Origin: Scopulibacillus darangshiensis
GTDB lineage: Bacteria; Bacillota; Bacilli; Bacillales; Sporolactobacillaceae
Length of the DNA stretch: 64,000 nt
Reading direction: 5' to 3'
Assembly (NCBI RefSeq): GCF_004341035.1
Contig: NZ_SLXK01000012.1
Coordinates: forward strand, 1-64,000
Part shown: piece after piece, positions 35,416 through 49,824 of the stretch
Layout: each line of letters begins with the position of its first letter
Numbering within the stretch: the first letter of the stretch is position 1
Position numbers and translations under genes: made by a program
The notes under the pieces: generated by a model
The model's database searches: none
Seen by the model: the letters and a program-made list of their open reading frames with translations, nothing else
Told to the model about the DNA's origin: nothing

Positions 35416-35525
35416 AGTCCCGTGAGGCTAAGAAGGATAACGGACGTTGGATACAGCGGTTTTTTTTAAATGGTCTCCGCTGCCCTCGTTAAAACCCTCT
35501 TACCTCGTGGTTAGAGGGTTTTTTG
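35416..35525 (+). promoter_or_regulatory. PyrR-dependent attenuator upstream of pyrR
   Basis: The PyrR-binding loop AGTCCCGTGAGGCT (35416-35429) is followed by a terminator with stem AACCCTCT (35493-35500) and AGAGGGTT (35513-35520) and a T run. With high UMP, PyrR stabilises the anti-antiterminator and transcription stops before pyrR. Confidence 0.9.
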
Positions 35526-35545
35526 AATTTAATTAAGTGAGGTGA

Positions 35546-36094
<549 letters not shown>

Positions 36095-36144
36095 CAGCCG
36101 AACATTCGGTTATTAAAAAAATAAATATGTTCCCTTTTAAAGGC

Positions 36145-36270
36145 AGTCCAGTGAGGCTGATAAGGGGCGACCTTAGGTATCAGTGTGCAAAGAACATGAC
36201 CCTATGTTCAAGCTATCAAGAGATGCCTAACGAACCTCTTCGTCAGCTGTCTGGCGGAGAGGTTTTTTTG
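36145..36270 (+). promoter_or_regulatory. PyrR-dependent attenuator between pyrR and pyrB
   Basis: PyrR-binding loop AGTCCAGTGAGGCT (36145-36158). The terminator stem AACCTCTTCGTCAG (36233-36246) and CTGGCGGAGAGGTT (36251-36264), with two G-U pairs, is followed by a T run. It controls pyrB and the genes behind it. Confidence 0.9.
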
Positions 36271-36321
36271 TACATTAAGTTATCTAAAGCGAGTTTTTTA
36301 AATTTGATTAGGAGGGATTGT

Positions 36322-37242
36322 ATGAGGCACTTTTTGACATTAACCGATTTACCGTTGGATGACCTTTTTTCCATAATAGGCAGGGCGGAAGCAATAGCCA
36401 AAGACAAGCTTTATCGGGAAACACAACCCGTTATCGTGGCTAACATGTTCTTTGAACCCAGCACGAGAACAAGATTCAGCTTCGAGGCCGCAGAAAAACG
36501 TCTTGGCTACCATGTGCTCAATTTTAGTGCCGATACATCCAGTACAAGAAAAGGTGAAAGTTTATATGACACGATCAGGACGCTTGAAGAAGTCGGAACA
36601 CAGGCGGCGATTATCAGGCACCCTCAAGATGCCTACTTTGAGGATCTTAAGAACCGGGTTTCCCTGGCTTTAATCAATGCCGGCGATGGCTGCAATCATC
36701 ATCCGACACAAGCACTTCTTGATCTAGTTACTATCCAACAGGAATTCATACTGTTCCAAGGACTGACAGTTGCCATTATCGGCGATCTTAGGCACAGCAG
36801 GGTCGCCCGTTCTAATGCGGAAATTCTAACAAGGCTTGGAGCAAAAGTGTTGTTATCCGGGCCACAAGCTTGGCGCAATGATAATCTGCCAGGAGAATTT
36901 CGTCCTATAGATGACGCCATCAGCGAGGCTGATGTTGTCATGATGCTCCGTATCCAACATGAAAGACATGATGAAACATTGCCTCTTTCTAAGGAAGACT
37001 ATCACCGGCAATTTGGATTGACGCTTGAACGTGCCGAAAGAATGAAGCCTGAAAGTATTATTATGCATCCTGCACCATTTAACAGAGATGTAGAAATAGC
37101 GGATGAACTCGTGGAATGCAGCAGGTCAAGAATATTTAAACAAATAAATAATGGTGTCGCAGCACGAATGGCTGTATTGGAGTGGGCGATTGAAAAAAAC
37201 AAAGGGGCGATAAATTATGGGGATATTATTGAAAAACGGTAA
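36322..37242 (+). CDS. pyrB: Aspartate carbamoyltransferase, catalytic subunit
   Basis: Condenses carbamoyl phosphate and aspartate. ATG 36322 behind GGAGGG gives 306 residues; the longer frame from 36127 passes through the attenuator and is not coding. Motifs are [13 protein letters not shown] (carbamoyl phosphate site), HPTQALLDL and [10 protein letters not shown]. No regulatory subunit gene follows, as in B. subtilis. It overlaps pyrC by 26 bp. Confidence 0.96.
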   Translation: MRHFLTLTDLPLDDLFSIIGRAEAIAKDKLYRETQPVIVANMFFEPSTRTRFSFEAAEKRLGYHVLNFSADTSSTRKGESLYDTIRTLEEVGTQAAIIRHPQDAYFEDLKNRVSLALINAGDGCNHHPTQALLDLVTIQQEFILFQGLTVAIIGDLRHSRVARSNAEILTRLGAKVLLSGPQAWRNDNLPGEFRPIDDAISEADVVMMLRIQHERHDETLPLSKEDYHRQFGLTLERAERMKPESIIMHPAPFNRDVEIADELVECSRSRIFKQINNGVAARMAVLEWAIEKNKGAINYGDIIEKR

Positions 37243-38500
37243 CGTGTATACAAATGGGCAAATAGAAAAAAAGGATGTCTTAATTGAAAATGATAAAGTA
37301 ACAGCTATAAAGGATCACATAGAGGCAATGGAACACAAAGTGATCGACGCTGCAAATCAGCTTGTAGCACCCGGGTTTGTTGACCTTCATATCCATTTAA
37401 GAGAACCCGGCGGAGAACATAAGGAAACAATTAAAACAGGTACGATGGCGGCTGCCAAAGGCGGGTTTACAACAGTAGCAGCGATGCCAAACACATCTCC
37501 AGTACCAGATACTTCGGAAACAGTTCACGAGCTTATGGATAAAATTCAGAAAGATGCGGTTGTGAGGGTTTTGCCTTATGGTTCAATTACCGAGGGACTA
37601 AAGGGTGAAACACTGACAGACCTTCCATCTCTTCATAAGGCAGGCGCTTTTGCCTTCACAGACGATGGTGTAGGCGTTCAGTCAGCCGGCATGATGGTTG
37701 AAGCGATGCGGCAAGCTGCAGAGGCCGACGTAGCGATTGTTGCCCATTGTGAAGAAAATTCGTTGATCTATAGCGGCTCAGTTCACGATGGCGAATTTGC
37801 GAAGAAGCATGGGTTAAACGGGATTCCCAATATTTGTGAAGCGGTCCAGATTGCAAGGGACGTCCTGCTGGCGGAAGCAAGCGGTGCTCACTACCATGTC
37901 TGCCATGTCAGTACTAGGGAGTCAGTCCGGGTTATAAGGGATGCGAAGAAGGCGGGTATTCATGTCACGGCAGAAGTTACCCCGCACCACCTTTTGCTTA
38001 CGGAGGATGATATACCGGGTCTTGATACAAATTATAAGATGAACCCGCCGCTAAGGGGCAATACGGACAGAGAAGCGCTGATCGAGGGTCTTTTAGATGG
38101 AACGATTGATTTTATAGCAACTGACCATGCGCCTCACGCTGCGGAAGAAAAGGCTTTGCCGATGGAAAAAGCACCATTTGGCATTGTTGGTTTGGAGACG
38201 GCTTTCCCGCTTTTATATACACATCTTGTGAAGAAAGGCGTACTGACCTTAGAGGATCTTATCAATCGCATGACTGAAAAGCCTTCTCAAGCTTTTGGGC
38301 TGGATTATGGAACGTTAGAGGTTGGTCATCAAGCAGATGTTGTTGTTTTGGACTTAAATAGGAATGCGGAAATTGCCTCAGATGAGTTTTTATCAAAAGG
38401 AAAGAATACACCATTTAATGGCTGGAAGTGTGAAGGCTGGCCGTCGGTAACCATTGCATCAGGAGAAATAGTATGGCATAAGGAGAGGGTTGCGAAATGA
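37217..38500 (+). CDS. pyrC: Dihydroorotase (class I)
   Basis: Zinc enzyme that cyclises carbamoyl aspartate to dihydroorotate. The 427 residues have the metal motif [16 protein letters not shown] near residue 56, AHCEENS, HVCHVST and [11 protein letters not shown]. The ATG lies within the end of pyrB and the stop overlaps pyrAA by 4 bp, so translation is coupled on both sides. Confidence 0.96.
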   Translation: MGILLKNGNVYTNGQIEKKDVLIENDKVTAIKDHIEAMEHKVIDAANQLVAPGFVDLHIHLREPGGEHKETIKTGTMAAAKGGFTTVAAMPNTSPVPDTSETVHELMDKIQKDAVVRVLPYGSITEGLKGETLTDLPSLHKAGAFAFTDDGVGVQSAGMMVEAMRQAAEADVAIVAHCEENSLIYSGSVHDGEFAKKHGLNGIPNICEAVQIARDVLLAEASGAHYHVCHVSTRESVRVIRDAKKAGIHVTAEVTPHHLLLTEDDIPGLDTNYKMNPPLRGNTDREALIEGLLDGTIDFIATDHAPHAAEEKALPMEKAPFGIVGLETAFPLLYTHLVKKGVLTLEDLINRMTEKPSQAFGLDYGTLEVGHQADVVVLDLNRNAEIASDEFLSKGKNTPFNGWKCEGWPSVTIASGEIVWHKERVAK

Positions 38501-39588
38501 AGAGACAGCTTATTTTAGAAAATGGCGCTATATTTGTTGGTACAGGCTTTGGAGGAAACGATTTGAGCGACGGGGAAGTTGTATTTAATACAGGAATGAC
38601 CGGCTATCAGGAAACACTGTCAGACCCATCTTACTGTGACCAAATTGTAACACTGACCTACCCGTTAATCGGTAACTATGGAATTAACAGAGATGATTTT
38701 GAATCGATAAATCCAGCGATCGCCGGATTAATCGTAAAGGAAGCAGCAGAGATGCCTTCCCATTGGCGAAGTGAACAGTCACTGCATCAGCTGCTGGCAG
38801 ATAAAAACATACCAGGCCTTAAAGGCATTGACACAAGAAGGTTAACTAAGATGATACGGGAATATGGCACGCTTAGAGGCCGATTATGCGCCATGGATGC
38901 CGACGTTGAAGCGGTGGTAGAAGAGCTTAAGCAGCTTGAAATGCCAACAAACCAGATTCAAAAAGTATCAACAAAGGTTTCTTACGCTAGTCCGGGTAAT
39001 GGTCCCCGTGTTGTGTTGGTTGATTTTGGCGCAAAGAAAGGCATTTTGCGGGATCTTATCAAACAAGGCTTCGATTGTCTAGTTGCACCATATCATTCAA
39101 CAGCAGAGGAGATCTTGAGAATGCAGCCGGACGGTGTGATGTTGAGCAATGGCCCTGGAGACCCAAAAGACGTCCCAGAAGCACTTGACATGATAAGAGG
39201 GATTCTTGGGAAAGTGCCGGTTTTCGGTATTTGCATGGGACATCAGCTCCTAGCGCTCGCCTGCGGCGGCAACACGGAGAAAATGCGCTTCGGTCACCGC
39301 GGGGCAAACCATCCGGTCAAGGATTTAATAACCGGTAAATTTATGATGACATCGCAAAATCATGGCTATACGGTCCAAAAGGATTCTTTAGAAGAATCAG
39401 GGTTAGATATCACTCATATTGCCATCAATGATGTGACTGTAGAAGGTCTCAAACATACAACGTATTCAGCGTTCAGCGTCCAATTCCATCCTGAAGCTTC
39501 ACCTGGACCTGAAGACAGTGCGGGCTTATTTGATCAATTTAAAAATGAAATCAAAGCATTCAAGAAAGCGGGGGTTCAATATGCCTAA
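38497..39588 (+). CDS. pyrAA: Carbamoyl-phosphate synthase, small (glutaminase) subunit
   Basis: Hydrolyses glutamine and passes ammonia to the large subunit. The 363 residues have the N-terminal [17 protein letters not shown] domain and a class I glutamine amidotransferase domain with the nucleophilic Cys in [17 protein letters not shown] and the His/Glu in [12 protein letters not shown]. It is the pyrimidine-specific isozyme by operon context. It overlaps pyrAB by 8 bp. Confidence 0.96.
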   Translation: MKRQLILENGAIFVGTGFGGNDLSDGEVVFNTGMTGYQETLSDPSYCDQIVTLTYPLIGNYGINRDDFESINPAIAGLIVKEAAEMPSHWRSEQSLHQLLADKNIPGLKGIDTRRLTKMIREYGTLRGRLCAMDADVEAVVEELKQLEMPTNQIQKVSTKVSYASPGNGPRVVLVDFGAKKGILRDLIKQGFDCLVAPYHSTAEEILRMQPDGVMLSNGPGDPKDVPEALDMIRGILGKVPVFGICMGHQLLALACGGNTEKMRFGHRGANHPVKDLITGKFMMTSQNHGYTVQKDSLEESGLDITHIAINDVTVEGLKHTTYSAFSVQFHPEASPGPEDSAGLFDQFKNEIKAFKKAGVQYA

Positions 39589-42500
39589 ACGCGAGGACAT
39601 CAAGAAAATATTAGTGATTGGATCAGGGCCGATTGTCATTGGTCAAGCGGCGGAATTTGATTATTCAGGAACACAAGCTTGTCAAGCACTGAAGGAAGAA
39701 GGATTTGAAGTTATATTAATAAACTCGAATCCGGCAACGATTATGACGGATGCGGATATGGCAGATAGGGTATACATTGAACCACTGACATTATCCTTTG
39801 TAAGCAAAATTATTCGTAAGGAACGCCCAGACGGCATACTGGCAACACTCGGTGGGCAAACAGGCTTGAACATGGCAACAGAGCTCCATCGTTCGGGGAT
39901 TCTTGATGAGTACGGGATTCAACTTCTAGGTACTAAACTTGCATCGATTGAACAGGCGGAGGACCGCGACCAATTTAGAGAACTGATGTATGAAATGGGC
40001 GAGCCGGTACCAGAGAGTGAAATTGTTACCACTCTTGAAGATGCAAAAGGTTTTGCAACGAGGATTGGCTATCCAGTCATTATTCGCCCTGCCTATACAC
40101 TCGGCGGCACTGGAGGCGGAATTGCAAATAATGAACAAGAGCTTAATGACATTGCTGCTAATGGCATAAAGCAAAGCCCCGTCAATCAGGTATTAGTTGA
40201 AAAAAGCATTGCCGGCTTTAAAGAAATTGAGTTTGAAGTTATGCGTGATGGAAATGACGGCGCGATTGCGGTTTGTCACATGGAAAACTTCGATCCTGTC
40301 GGTATTCATACGGGAGATTCCATTGTTACAGCCCCATGCCAGACCCTCAGCGACCGGGATCTGCAGCGTCTGCGCAGTGTGTCATTACGCATTGTACGGG
40401 CACTAAAAATTGAAGGGGGCTGTAATGTCCAGCTGGCTTTGGATCCTAACAGCAATCATTATTATATTATTGAAGTCAATCCACGGGTCAGCCGCTCATC
40501 AGCTCTTGCTTCTAAGGCAACAGGGTACCCGATTGCAAAAGTAGCGGCTAAAATTGCGGCCGGTTATCATTTAGATGAAATTAAAAACGCAGTAACAGGC
40601 ACCACATATGCCAGTTTCGAACCAACATTAGATTATGTCGTGACAAAGATTCCGCGGTGGCCGTTTGATAAATTCGATGCAGCCAATAGGAAACTTGGCA
40701 CCCAAATGAAAGCAACAGGTGAAGTTCTGGCATTAGGCCGTACTTTTGAAGAATCGCTTCTAAAAGCGGTCCGGTCCCTCGAAACCGGCGTCATGCATCT
40801 CACTCATGACGGTATCAAAGACGAATCGGATCAGCAATTGATTCAAGGAATTAAAGAGGCGGATGACCGCAGAATGGCGTTCATAACTGAATTGATGCGC
40901 CGAGGGTATACTATCGAACAAATTTGGGAGTGGACGGCCATTGACCGGTTCTTCCTTTATAAAATAGACAACATTGTCAAGATGGAGAGTAAGCTTACCC
41001 AAAACATCATGGCGCCTGAGGTACTTGCTGAAGCCAAACAGTTAGGCTTTAGTGACCATATTATTGGCGAACTATGGGGAAAACCTGAAAGAGAGATCTA
41101 TGACTTGCGAAAAGGCTTGTCACTAAAGCCTGTCTACAAAATGGTTGACACTTGTGCTGCAGAATTTGAATCGGAAACACCATACTATTACAGCACATAT
41201 GAAGAGGAAAATGAATCAGCTGTAACGGATAAAGAAAGCGTTCTGGTGCTCGGTTCAGGGCCGATTCGAATCGGACAAGGCATTGAATTCGATTATGCAA
41301 CGGTTCATACAGTCTGGGGTATTAAGGAACGAGGCTACGAAGCGATTATAATTAATAACAACCCTGAGACGGTATCAACGGATTTCAGTATTTCTGACAA
41401 ACTCTATGTTGAGCCCCTCACCGTTGAGGATGTTATGCATGTAATCGACCTAGAGAAACCGATGGGTGTTATCGTCCAATTCGGCGGGCAAACAGCCATC
41501 AACCTTGCATCCGAACTACAGGAAAGAGGCGTTAACATCCTTGGCACGTCACTTGAGTCAATGGATCAGGCGGAGAACCGTGATAAATTTGAACAGCTGT
41601 TAAATGAGCTTGAGATTGCTCAGCCAATGGGCAAAACGGCATTTTCGGAAGAAAAGGCGCTTCATATTGCCGAACAAATTGGTTATCCGGTCCTTGTCCG
41701 GCCTTCATATGTCCTAGGCGGGCGAGCGATGGAAATTGTTTACCATAAGGAAGAGCTCGAGCATTATATGTCAAGCGCTGTGAAGGTCAATCCGCAGCAT
41801 CCTGTCTTGATTGACCGTTATTTAACGGGTACTGAAATCGAGGTCGATGCTGTTTCAGATGGCACAGATGTCTATATACCGGGCATTATGGAGCATATTG
41901 AACGCGCCGGGGTGCACTCAGGTGACTCGATTGCTGTCTATCCGCCGCAAAATCTTTCGGAGGATATTAAGGGGAAAATTAGGGAAACCACAGTGAAACT
42001 CGCTAAAGGCTTAAAAATCATAGGTTTATTAAACATCCAATTTGTCATTCACCAGGGCGAGGTATATGTATTAGAAGTTAACCCAAGGTCAAGCCGGACA
42101 GTCCCTTTCCTAAGTAAAATAACCGGTGCTCCGATGGCTAACCTGGCAACGAAAGTGATCCTGGGAGAGTCGCTTGCATCACTAGGCTATGGGACAGGGG
42201 CACATCCGGAACCGAAGGATGTCTTTGTCAAAGTTCCGGTATTCTCCTTCGCTAAGTTGAGAAGTGTAGACATTACATTAGGACCGGAAATGAAATCTAC
42301 GGGTGAAGTCATGGGCAGGGATGTAACATTGGAAAAAGCATTGTATAAAGGCCTGCTTGCCAGCGGAATGACGATCCCGACGCATGGGTCGGTACTTTTC
42401 ACTGTTGCTGATAAAGACAAAGAAGAGTCGCTGCCAATGATCCGAAGGTTTTCAGATATCGGATACAACATTCTTGCAACAGAAGGGACGGCACGGTTTG

Positions 42501-42790
42501 TCCAGTCACACGGTATTCCGGTCACGATAGTAAACAAAATCGGGAAGGAAGAGCCTAGTCTTCTTGAAGTTATTCGCCGCGGGGATGCTCAATTCGTTGT
42601 CAACACATTAACAAAAGGGAAGCAGCCTGCAAGGGATGGTTTTAGAATTCGCAGGGAATCTGTTGAGAATGGTGTCGTCTGCTTAACATCATTGGATACA
42701 GCTGAAGCACTTCTCGGTGTGCTGGAATCTCTTTCATTTACGGCTACTAGCATGCCTAAGTTTACAAAACGCAAAGTGGTGAATGTATAG
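39581..42790 (+). CDS. pyrAB: Carbamoyl-phosphate synthase, large subunit
   Basis: Makes carbamoyl phosphate from bicarbonate, ammonia and two ATP. ATG 39581 behind AGCGGGGGT gives 1069 residues. Two homologous ATP-grasp halves start at [19 protein letters not shown] and [18 protein letters not shown] (near residue 552). An MGS-like regulatory domain from about residue 935 ([18 protein letters not shown]) would bind UMP or other effectors. The stop is directly followed by pyrK. Confidence 0.97.
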   Translation: MPKREDIKKILVIGSGPIVIGQAAEFDYSGTQACQALKEEGFEVILINSNPATIMTDADMADRVYIEPLTLSFVSKIIRKERPDGILATLGGQTGLNMATELHRSGILDEYGIQLLGTKLASIEQAEDRDQFRELMYEMGEPVPESEIVTTLEDAKGFATRIGYPVIIRPAYTLGGTGGGIANNEQELNDIAANGIKQSPVNQVLVEKSIAGFKEIEFEVMRDGNDGAIAVCHMENFDPVGIHTGDSIVTAPCQTLSDRDLQRLRSVSLRIVRALKIEGGCNVQLALDPNSNHYYIIEVNPRVSRSSALASKATGYPIAKVAAKIAAGYHLDEIKNAVTGTTYASFEPTLDYVVTKIPRWPFDKFDAANRKLGTQMKATGEVLALGRTFEESLLKAVRSLETGVMHLTHDGIKDESDQQLIQGIKEADDRRMAFITELMRRGYTIEQIWEWTAIDRFFLYKIDNIVKMESKLTQNIMAPEVLAEAKQLGFSDHIIGELWGKPEREIYDLRKGLSLKPVYKMVDTCAAEFESETPYYYSTYEEENESAVTDKESVLVLGSGPIRIGQGIEFDYATVHTVWGIKERGYEAIIINNNPETVSTDFSISDKLYVEPLTVEDVMHVIDLEKPMGVIVQFGGQTAINLASELQERGVNILGTSLESMDQAENRDKFEQLLNELEIAQPMGKTAFSEEKALHIAEQIGYPVLVRPSYVLGGRAMEIVYHKEELEHYMSSAVKVNPQHPVLIDRYLTGTEIEVDAVSDGTDVYIPGIMEHIERAGVHSGDSIAVYPPQNLSEDIKGKIRETTVKLAKGLKIIGLLNIQFVIHQGEVYVLEVNPRSSRTVPFLSKITGAPMANLATKVILGESLASLGYGTGAHPEPKDVFVKVPVFSFAKLRSVDITLGPEMKSTGEVMGRDVTLEKALYKGLLASGMTIPTHGSVLFTVADKDKEESLPMIRRFSDIGYNILATEGTARFVQSHGIPVTIVNKIGKEEPSLLEVIRRGDAQFVVNTLTKGKQPARDGFRIRRESVENGVVCLTSLDTAEALLGVLESLSFTATSMPKFTKRKVVNV

Positions 42791-45182
<2,392 letters not shown>

Positions 45183-45830
45183 ATGAACAACAATAAACAC
45201 ATTGCGGAGCATCTTTTGAATATTGATGCGGTCGTCTTAAGCCCTGAATCCCCTTTTACATGGTCATCGGGCATGAAATCACCGGTCTATTGTGATAACC
45301 GTTTAACGCTTTCTTACCCTGAGGTTAGAAAGGATATCATAAAAGGGTTTGTAGACTTAATAAAAGAATACTATCCCGAAGCAGAAGTGATAGCAGGAAC
45401 GGCGACAGCAGGGATTCCCCATGCGGCATGGATCAGTGAAGCGCTTGGCCTGCCGATGGTCTATGTTCGGGGATCAGCGAAATCACACGGGAAGAAAAAG
45501 CAGATTGAGGGTTTGATTCAACCGGGGCAAAAGGTAGTTGTTATAGAAGATTTAATTTCTACCGGCGGCAGTGTGTTGAATGCGGCTGAAGTGTTGAAGG
45601 AAGAGGGGGCAGAGGTTTTGGGCGCCGCCGCTATTTTCACGTATCAGCTACCTGCTGCTGCCAAAAATTTTGATGATGCAGGTGTCCCCTGGCATACTCT
45701 TACCGATTTTGAACACTTGATTGATCTTGCGGTTAATAAGGAAATAGTATCAGAGCAACAATTAAAACAATTGAAAATGTGGTATCAGGCCCCAGAAAAA
45801 GAGGATTGGCTGCTTCACACAAACGCCTGA
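45183..45830 (+). CDS. pyrE: Orotate phosphoribosyltransferase
   Basis: Joins orotate and PRPP to give OMP. The 215 residues include the PRPP motif [19 protein letters not shown] near residue 118, [17 protein letters not shown] and the family end segment. It is the last gene of the operon and is closed by the terminator at 45831-45877. Confidence 0.95.
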   Translation: MNNNKHIAEHLLNIDAVVLSPESPFTWSSGMKSPVYCDNRLTLSYPEVRKDIIKGFVDLIKEYYPEAEVIAGTATAGIPHAAWISEALGLPMVYVRGSAKSHGKKKQIEGLIQPGQKVVVIEDLISTGGSVLNAAEVLKEEGAEVLGAAAIFTYQLPAAAKNFDDAGVPWHTLTDFEHLIDLAVNKEIVSEQQLKQLKMWYQAPEKEDWLLHTNA

Positions 45831-45877
45831 AGAAAAACCATCCATACCTCAATTTTGAGGAGTGGATGGTTTTCTTA
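45831..45877. terminator. Bidirectional terminator between pyrE and rqcH
   Basis: A long stem pairs AAAACCATCCA and CCTCAA with TTGAGG and TGGATGGTTTT; A and T runs flank it on both sides, so it can stop pyrE (plus) and rqcH (minus). Confidence 0.9.
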
Positions 45878-47596
45878 AGAGTCATTGGCATTATCTTTTA
45901 GCTTCAAGACCAGCTGTTCATCTGGTGTAACATAGATTGTTTTTTGATGATCATAGATGACATAGCCCGGTTTCGCGCCGTTCGGTTTCTTCACATGCTT
46001 AATCAGTGTATAGTCAACAGGGACACTGCTGGACATTTTGGACTTGCTGAAGTATGCAGCGAGATTAGCAGCCTCAAGCAGGGTATTCTCCGTGACATCC
46101 TTCGTGCGGATCACAACATGCGAACCGGGAATATCCTTTGTATGCAGCCAGGTTTCGTCTGTTTTGGCTTCTTTCGTAGTTAAATAATCATTCTGTTTAT
46201 TATTCTTTCCAACAAGAATAAGTGTGCCGTTTGAAGAATAATAATGTTCAAGATGCGGTTTCTGTTTGTGATTTTTGCTTTGTTTCTTTTTTCTCTTTTT
46301 TAGGTATCCGCCTTCCTCAAGCTCATCGCGAATTTCTTCCACATCTTTAAGGGATGCTGATTCAATTTGCTGCATCAGCCTGTCGAAGTAATCGATTTCC
46401 TGTTCAGTCATATTTATTTGTTGTTCCACAACTTTTTTGGCTGTTTTGGCTTTATTATATTTTTTATAATAGAATTGGGCATTTTCAGAAGGTGTTTTAT
46501 TTGGATTAAGAGCAATCGTTATCTTCTCCTGATTTTCATCATAATAGTTGACAGCTTCAATCTTTTCATCACCTTTTTTCATAAGGTGCATATTTGCGGT
46601 CAACAGTTCGCCGTAAAGCTGAAAAGTCGCCGATTCTTCAGCTTCCTTTAGCGTTCGATTTAATTTCTTGAGCTTTGTATGATTCTTCTTCTTTTCATTA
46701 GAAATGAATTTGTGCAAATCATTGGCTTTCTGCTTGACAAGGTCAGACTCCGCTTTTGTGGCGTAATAATGTTCAAGCATTTTGTTCACATCTTGATATA
46801 TGTCATGATTTCCCTTAAGGTGTGACATCTCGATAACATGAAACTGATCCTTGCCATTTGGCGAATAAATAATAGCAGGCTGATACTTATTAGTATTGAG
46901 TTTTTCTTGAATGTTCGCAAAAGCTTCCGCAACCGCATCACGGTGTGGAAGACCGGCTTGATGCAGCATTTCCTTTGCCAATTGAGGAGAAAAGCCGCTG
47001 ACAGCTTGGACAATTTGGTTTTCAAGGCGTCCGGCGTTAAAGTCAAGCACCCGCAGCAGATCTTCTGGTGTCGCCTCCAATGGATTCAGCTTATCCTGAT
47101 GAGGGGGGGAGATATAATCCAAACCGGGCATAACTGTCCGATAGCTGTTCATTGAGGGTGATAGATGTTTGATGCTGTCGACGATGCGCCCGCTTTCTCT
47201 ATCTGTTAAAATAATATTGCTATGTCTTCCCATCAATTCAATAATAAGTCTCTTATAAGTTAAATCACCAAATTCATTTTTCGCTCGAAAATCAAGATGG
47301 ACGATTCTTTCGCAGCCAACTTGCTCAAGACTGTCGATGATACTCCCTTCCAAATGCTTTCTAAGGAGCATACAAAACATTGATGGCTCTTTTGGATTAT
47401 CATATGTCGCCTTCGTTAAATGGTAGCGTGCAAACTGGGCATTTGTTGAAAGCAATAATTTATAATTACTTCCATGGGCCCGAACATGAAAAAGTAATTC
47501 TGACGGGTGGGGCTGATAGATTTTCGATAGCCTGCCACCGGGAAGGATTTGCAGACTTTTTGTGACCGCTCGGGTAACAATGCCGTCGTATACCAT
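45875..47596 (-). CDS. rqcH: Rqc2-homologue RqcH (NFACT family)
   Basis: Ribosome-associated quality control factor that binds stalled 50S-peptidyl-tRNA complexes and adds C-terminal alanine tails. From the start MVYDGIVTRAVTKSL the product has 573 residues; an upstream in-frame extension has no support, and GAGAGGGATC precedes this start. NFACT-N, a long coiled coil (about 285-435) and NFACT-R (LILVGKNNKQNDYLTTKEAK, WLHTKDIPGSHVVIR) are present. Only this gene and rpmB lie on the minus strand. Confidence 0.94.
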   Translation of the reverse strand: MVYDGIVTRAVTKSLQILPGGRLSKIYQPHPSELLFHVRAHGSNYKLLLSTNAQFARYHLTKATYDNPKEPSMFCMLLRKHLEGSIIDSLEQVGCERIVHLDFRAKNEFGDLTYKRLIIELMGRHSNIILTDRESGRIVDSIKHLSPSMNSYRTVMPGLDYISPPHQDKLNPLEATPEDLLRVLDFNAGRLENQIVQAVSGFSPQLAKEMLHQAGLPHRDAVAEAFANIQEKLNTNKYQPAIIYSPNGKDQFHVIEMSHLKGNHDIYQDVNKMLEHYYATKAESDLVKQKANDLHKFISNEKKKNHTKLKKLNRTLKEAEESATFQLYGELLTANMHLMKKGDEKIEAVNYYDENQEKITIALNPNKTPSENAQFYYKKYNKAKTAKKVVEQQINMTEQEIDYFDRLMQQIESASLKDVEEIRDELEEGGYLKKRKKKQSKNHKQKPHLEHYYSSNGTLILVGKNNKQNDYLTTKEAKTDETWLHTKDIPGSHVVIRTKDVTENTLLEAANLAAYFSKSKMSSSVPVDYTLIKHVKKPNGAKPGYVIYDHQKTIYVTPDEQLVLKLKDNANDS

Positions 47597-47669
47597 GGTT
47601 GATCCCTCTCTTTCTCTACTATGGGAATGCCCGAAATACTGGTTTTCACCGGCCCGAGCACTTATAATA

Positions 47670-47675
47670 AGTATA
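47670..47675 (-). promoter_or_regulatory. Probable rqcH promoter -10
   Basis: On the minus strand TATACT is preceded by TGC, an extended -10, about 74 bp upstream of the rqcH start. The -35 is weak. Confidence 0.5.
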
Positions 47676-47710
47676 GCATGTCCTGATGGGAAGTTCATTT
47701 CTTCATAACC

Positions 47711-47739
47711 TTGTTAGGTTCCGAAAAATTATATAAAAT
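47711..47739 (+). promoter_or_regulatory. Promoter of the yloC-remA-gmk group
   Basis: TTGTTA (47711-47716), 17 bp and TAAAAT (47734-47739), 22 bp before yloC and divergent from rqcH. Confidence 0.5.
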
Positions 47740-47761
47740 TATAAAGCATGGAAGTGATCGG

Positions 47762-48643
47762 ATGTTGTATAGTATGACTGGCTACGGAAGAGCGATTTCT
47801 GAAAATCAGAGACATCGTGTTAGTGTGGAGGTCAAATCAGTCAATCATCGTTATCTTGACATTTCCCTCAATATCCCTAGACAATTGTTCTATCTAGAGG
47901 ATAAAATAAAGCAAATCATCAAATCATCCATAAAGCGCGGGAAACTTTATTTCTATCTTACTGTCGATGGTGAATCATTGACATCGCCTAAAGTCGAAAC
48001 AAATTGGCCGATCCTAGAACAATACATAAGAGAATGCCAGCAGATATTTGAGCGGTATCCTATTCAAAATGAGATTGGCATATCCGATCTGTTGCAGTTG
48101 CCGGATTTATTTTTAACAAGTGAAACACCTCTCGATGCAGGTGATCTTGAACCGTTAATTATAAAGGCTGCCGATCGGGCCGTTAAGGATTTAACCGGCA
48201 TGCGAAAGCGGGAAGGCGAACATATATATAATGATTTGTCTGAGCGCAACGATACGCTGCAAAAAATGGTTTTGGAGCTTCGCGACTACGCCCCCTCTGT
48301 AAAGAAAAACTACATGGAAAGATTAGAAAAGCATGTCTTGGAATTTTTGCAAGGGCACGCCGATATTGATGAGCAGAGATTGTTGACCGAAGCCGCTGTG
48401 TTTGCAGACAAGTCGAATATTGATGAGGAATTAACCAGGCTGACAAGTCATACAAAACAGTTTGCAGAGCTGTTGGATGCACATGAACCAAAAGGCCGGA
48501 AATTCGATTTCCTGATCCAAGAGATGAATAGGGAAGTGAATACTATTGGTTCTAAAGGAAATGATGTTTTAATCAGCCGGTTTGTCGTCGATATCAAGAG
48601 TGAACTGGAAAAAATTAGAGAGCAAGTTCAAAATGTGGAATAA
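47762..48643 (+). CDS. yloC: YicC/YloC family endoribonuclease
   Basis: Member of the YicC family, shown in some bacteria to be an endoribonuclease. The 293 residues contain the N-terminal domain (MTGYGRAISENQRHRVSVEVKS) and C-terminal DUF1732 (GRKFDFLIQEMNREVNTIGSK). ATG 47762 lies behind GGAAGTGAT; ATG 47774 is also possible. The yloC-remA-gmk-rpoZ-coaBC-priA order is that of B. subtilis, although yloB is not next to rqcH here. Confidence 0.9.
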   Translation: MLYSMTGYGRAISENQRHRVSVEVKSVNHRYLDISLNIPRQLFYLEDKIKQIIKSSIKRGKLYFYLTVDGESLTSPKVETNWPILEQYIRECQQIFERYPIQNEIGISDLLQLPDLFLTSETPLDAGDLEPLIIKAADRAVKDLTGMRKREGEHIYNDLSERNDTLQKMVLELRDYAPSVKKNYMERLEKHVLEFLQGHADIDEQRLLTEAAVFADKSNIDEELTRLTSHTKQFAELLDAHEPKGRKFDFLIQEMNREVNTIGSKGNDVLISRFVVDIKSELEKIREQVQNVE

Positions 48644-48674
48644 TTGATTTATAATATTGGGGGTCAGGAGATTT

Positions 48675-48935
48675 ATGATAAAATTAATAAACATTGGCTT
48701 TGGGAACATCGCATCAGCACACCGAATTATTTCTATTGTCAGTCCGGAATCCCAACCGATTAAACGCTTAATTAAAGTGGCACGGGATCAAAACAAATTG
48801 GTTGATGCGACTTATGGCCGCCGGACAAGGGCGGTGATTGTCATGGATAGTGATCATGTGATTCTTTCTTCTGTCCAGCCTGAGACGGTATCACAAAGAC
48901 TGATCCAAAATGACGACATCGCTGATGAAGGCTAA
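48675..48935 (+). CDS. remA: Extracellular matrix regulator RemA (DUF370)
   Basis: DNA-binding protein that activates biofilm matrix and osmoprotection genes in B. subtilis and forms ring-like oligomers. The 86 residues ([40 protein letters not shown]) are highly conserved. ATG 48675 is chosen because of GGGGGTCAGGAG upstream and the family N terminus. It lies 20 bp before gmk. Confidence 0.93.
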   Translation: MIKLINIGFGNIASAHRIISIVSPESQPIKRLIKVARDQNKLVDATYGRRTRAVIVMDSDHVILSSVQPETVSQRLIQNDDIADEG

Positions 48936-48954
48936 GTAGTGGAGGATATTTTAT

Positions 48955-49575
48955 ATGACTTTTAAAGAAAAAGGATTATTAATTGTTTTATCTGGACCTT
49001 CCGGGGTTGGAAAAGGGACGGTATGCAAGGCGCTCCGCCAAAGCGGCACAAATTTGCAATATTCTATTTCTGTTACTACCAGGGCACCTAGAGAAGGTGA
49101 AATAGACGGTATCCATTATTATTTTAAATCCAGAGATGAATTTCAACACATGATTCGTGAAAAGAAACTGCTGGAATGGGCAGAATACGTCGGGAATTAC
49201 TATGGGACGCCTATTGACTACGTTCGCCAGACACTTGATGAAGGCAAAGATGTCATTTTAGAAATTGAAGTGCAGGGATTTTTTCAAGTAAAGGAACGTT
49301 TTCCAGAAGGCATTTTTATATTTCTGGCGCCGCCAAGTCTACAAGAGTTGAAAAAACGGATAACAGGAAGAGGAACGGAAACAGCTGAATTGATCCAAAA
49401 TCGTCTGACTGTAGCCAAAAGTGAAATTGACTTGATGAAGCATTATGATTACGTTGTTGAAAATGATGAAGTGCATGCAGCATGCGAAAGGATCGAATCG
49501 ATTGTGACCGCAGAGCACTGCAAACGTGAACGCATTATTGAAAAATATAAAAAGCTTTCGGAGGTTGATAAATAA
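48955..49575 (+). CDS. gmk: Guanylate kinase
   Basis: Phosphorylates GMP to GDP with ATP. The P-loop [11 protein letters not shown] is near residue 14, with the GMP-binding segments [18 protein letters not shown] and [10 protein letters not shown]. The 206-residue length is typical. The stop overlaps the rpoZ start by one base. Confidence 0.96.
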   Translation: MTFKEKGLLIVLSGPSGVGKGTVCKALRQSGTNLQYSISVTTRAPREGEIDGIHYYFKSRDEFQHMIREKKLLEWAEYVGNYYGTPIDYVRQTLDEGKDVILEIEVQGFFQVKERFPEGIFIFLAPPSLQELKKRITGRGTETAELIQNRLTVAKSEIDLMKHYDYVVENDEVHAACERIESIVTAEHCKRERIIEKYKKLSEVDK

Positions 49576-49766
49576 TGATGCTATATCCATCTATTGACAA
49601 ACTATTGGAACGTATTGATTCAAAATATACTTTGGTGACACTTTCAGCAAAGCGGGCAAGAGCGCTTCAAGAGAAAAGCGAATTGCTTTTGGCCAGAACG
49701 AAATCAAATAAATTTGTAGGCAAAGCCTTAGAGGAAATTAATGAAGGTTTGCTAAAATCCAAATAG
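49575..49766 (+). CDS. rpoZ: RNA polymerase omega subunit
   Basis: Small core-polymerase subunit that aids assembly by binding beta-prime. The 63 residues start [21 protein letters not shown] and contain the conserved AKRARAL segment and the end [18 protein letters not shown] 49575 or 49578 could be the start; both lie against the gmk stop. Confidence 0.93.
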   Translation: MMLYPSIDKLLERIDSKYTLVTLSAKRARALQEKSELLLARTKSNKFVGKALEEINEGLLKSK

Positions 49767-49778
49767 GATCCCAACATA

Positions 49779-49809
49779 CAACAACCTGACTTAAGGTTGT
49801 TGTTTTTTT
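49779..49809 (+). terminator. Terminator after rpoZ
   Basis: 9-bp stem CAACAACCT (49779-49787) and AGGTTGTTG (49794-49802) followed by seven T residues. Confidence 0.88.
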
Positions 49810-49824
49810 AAAGGAGAGGTATCG

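Noticed and set aside
36127-36321. N-terminal extension of pyrB
   Set aside because: The extension reads through the PyrR attenuator and terminator. ATG 36322 has the ribosome-binding site and the family N terminus.
47597-47698. N-terminal extension of rqcH
   Set aside because: The 34 extra residues do not fit the family, and the GAGAGGGATC site fits the start at 47596.
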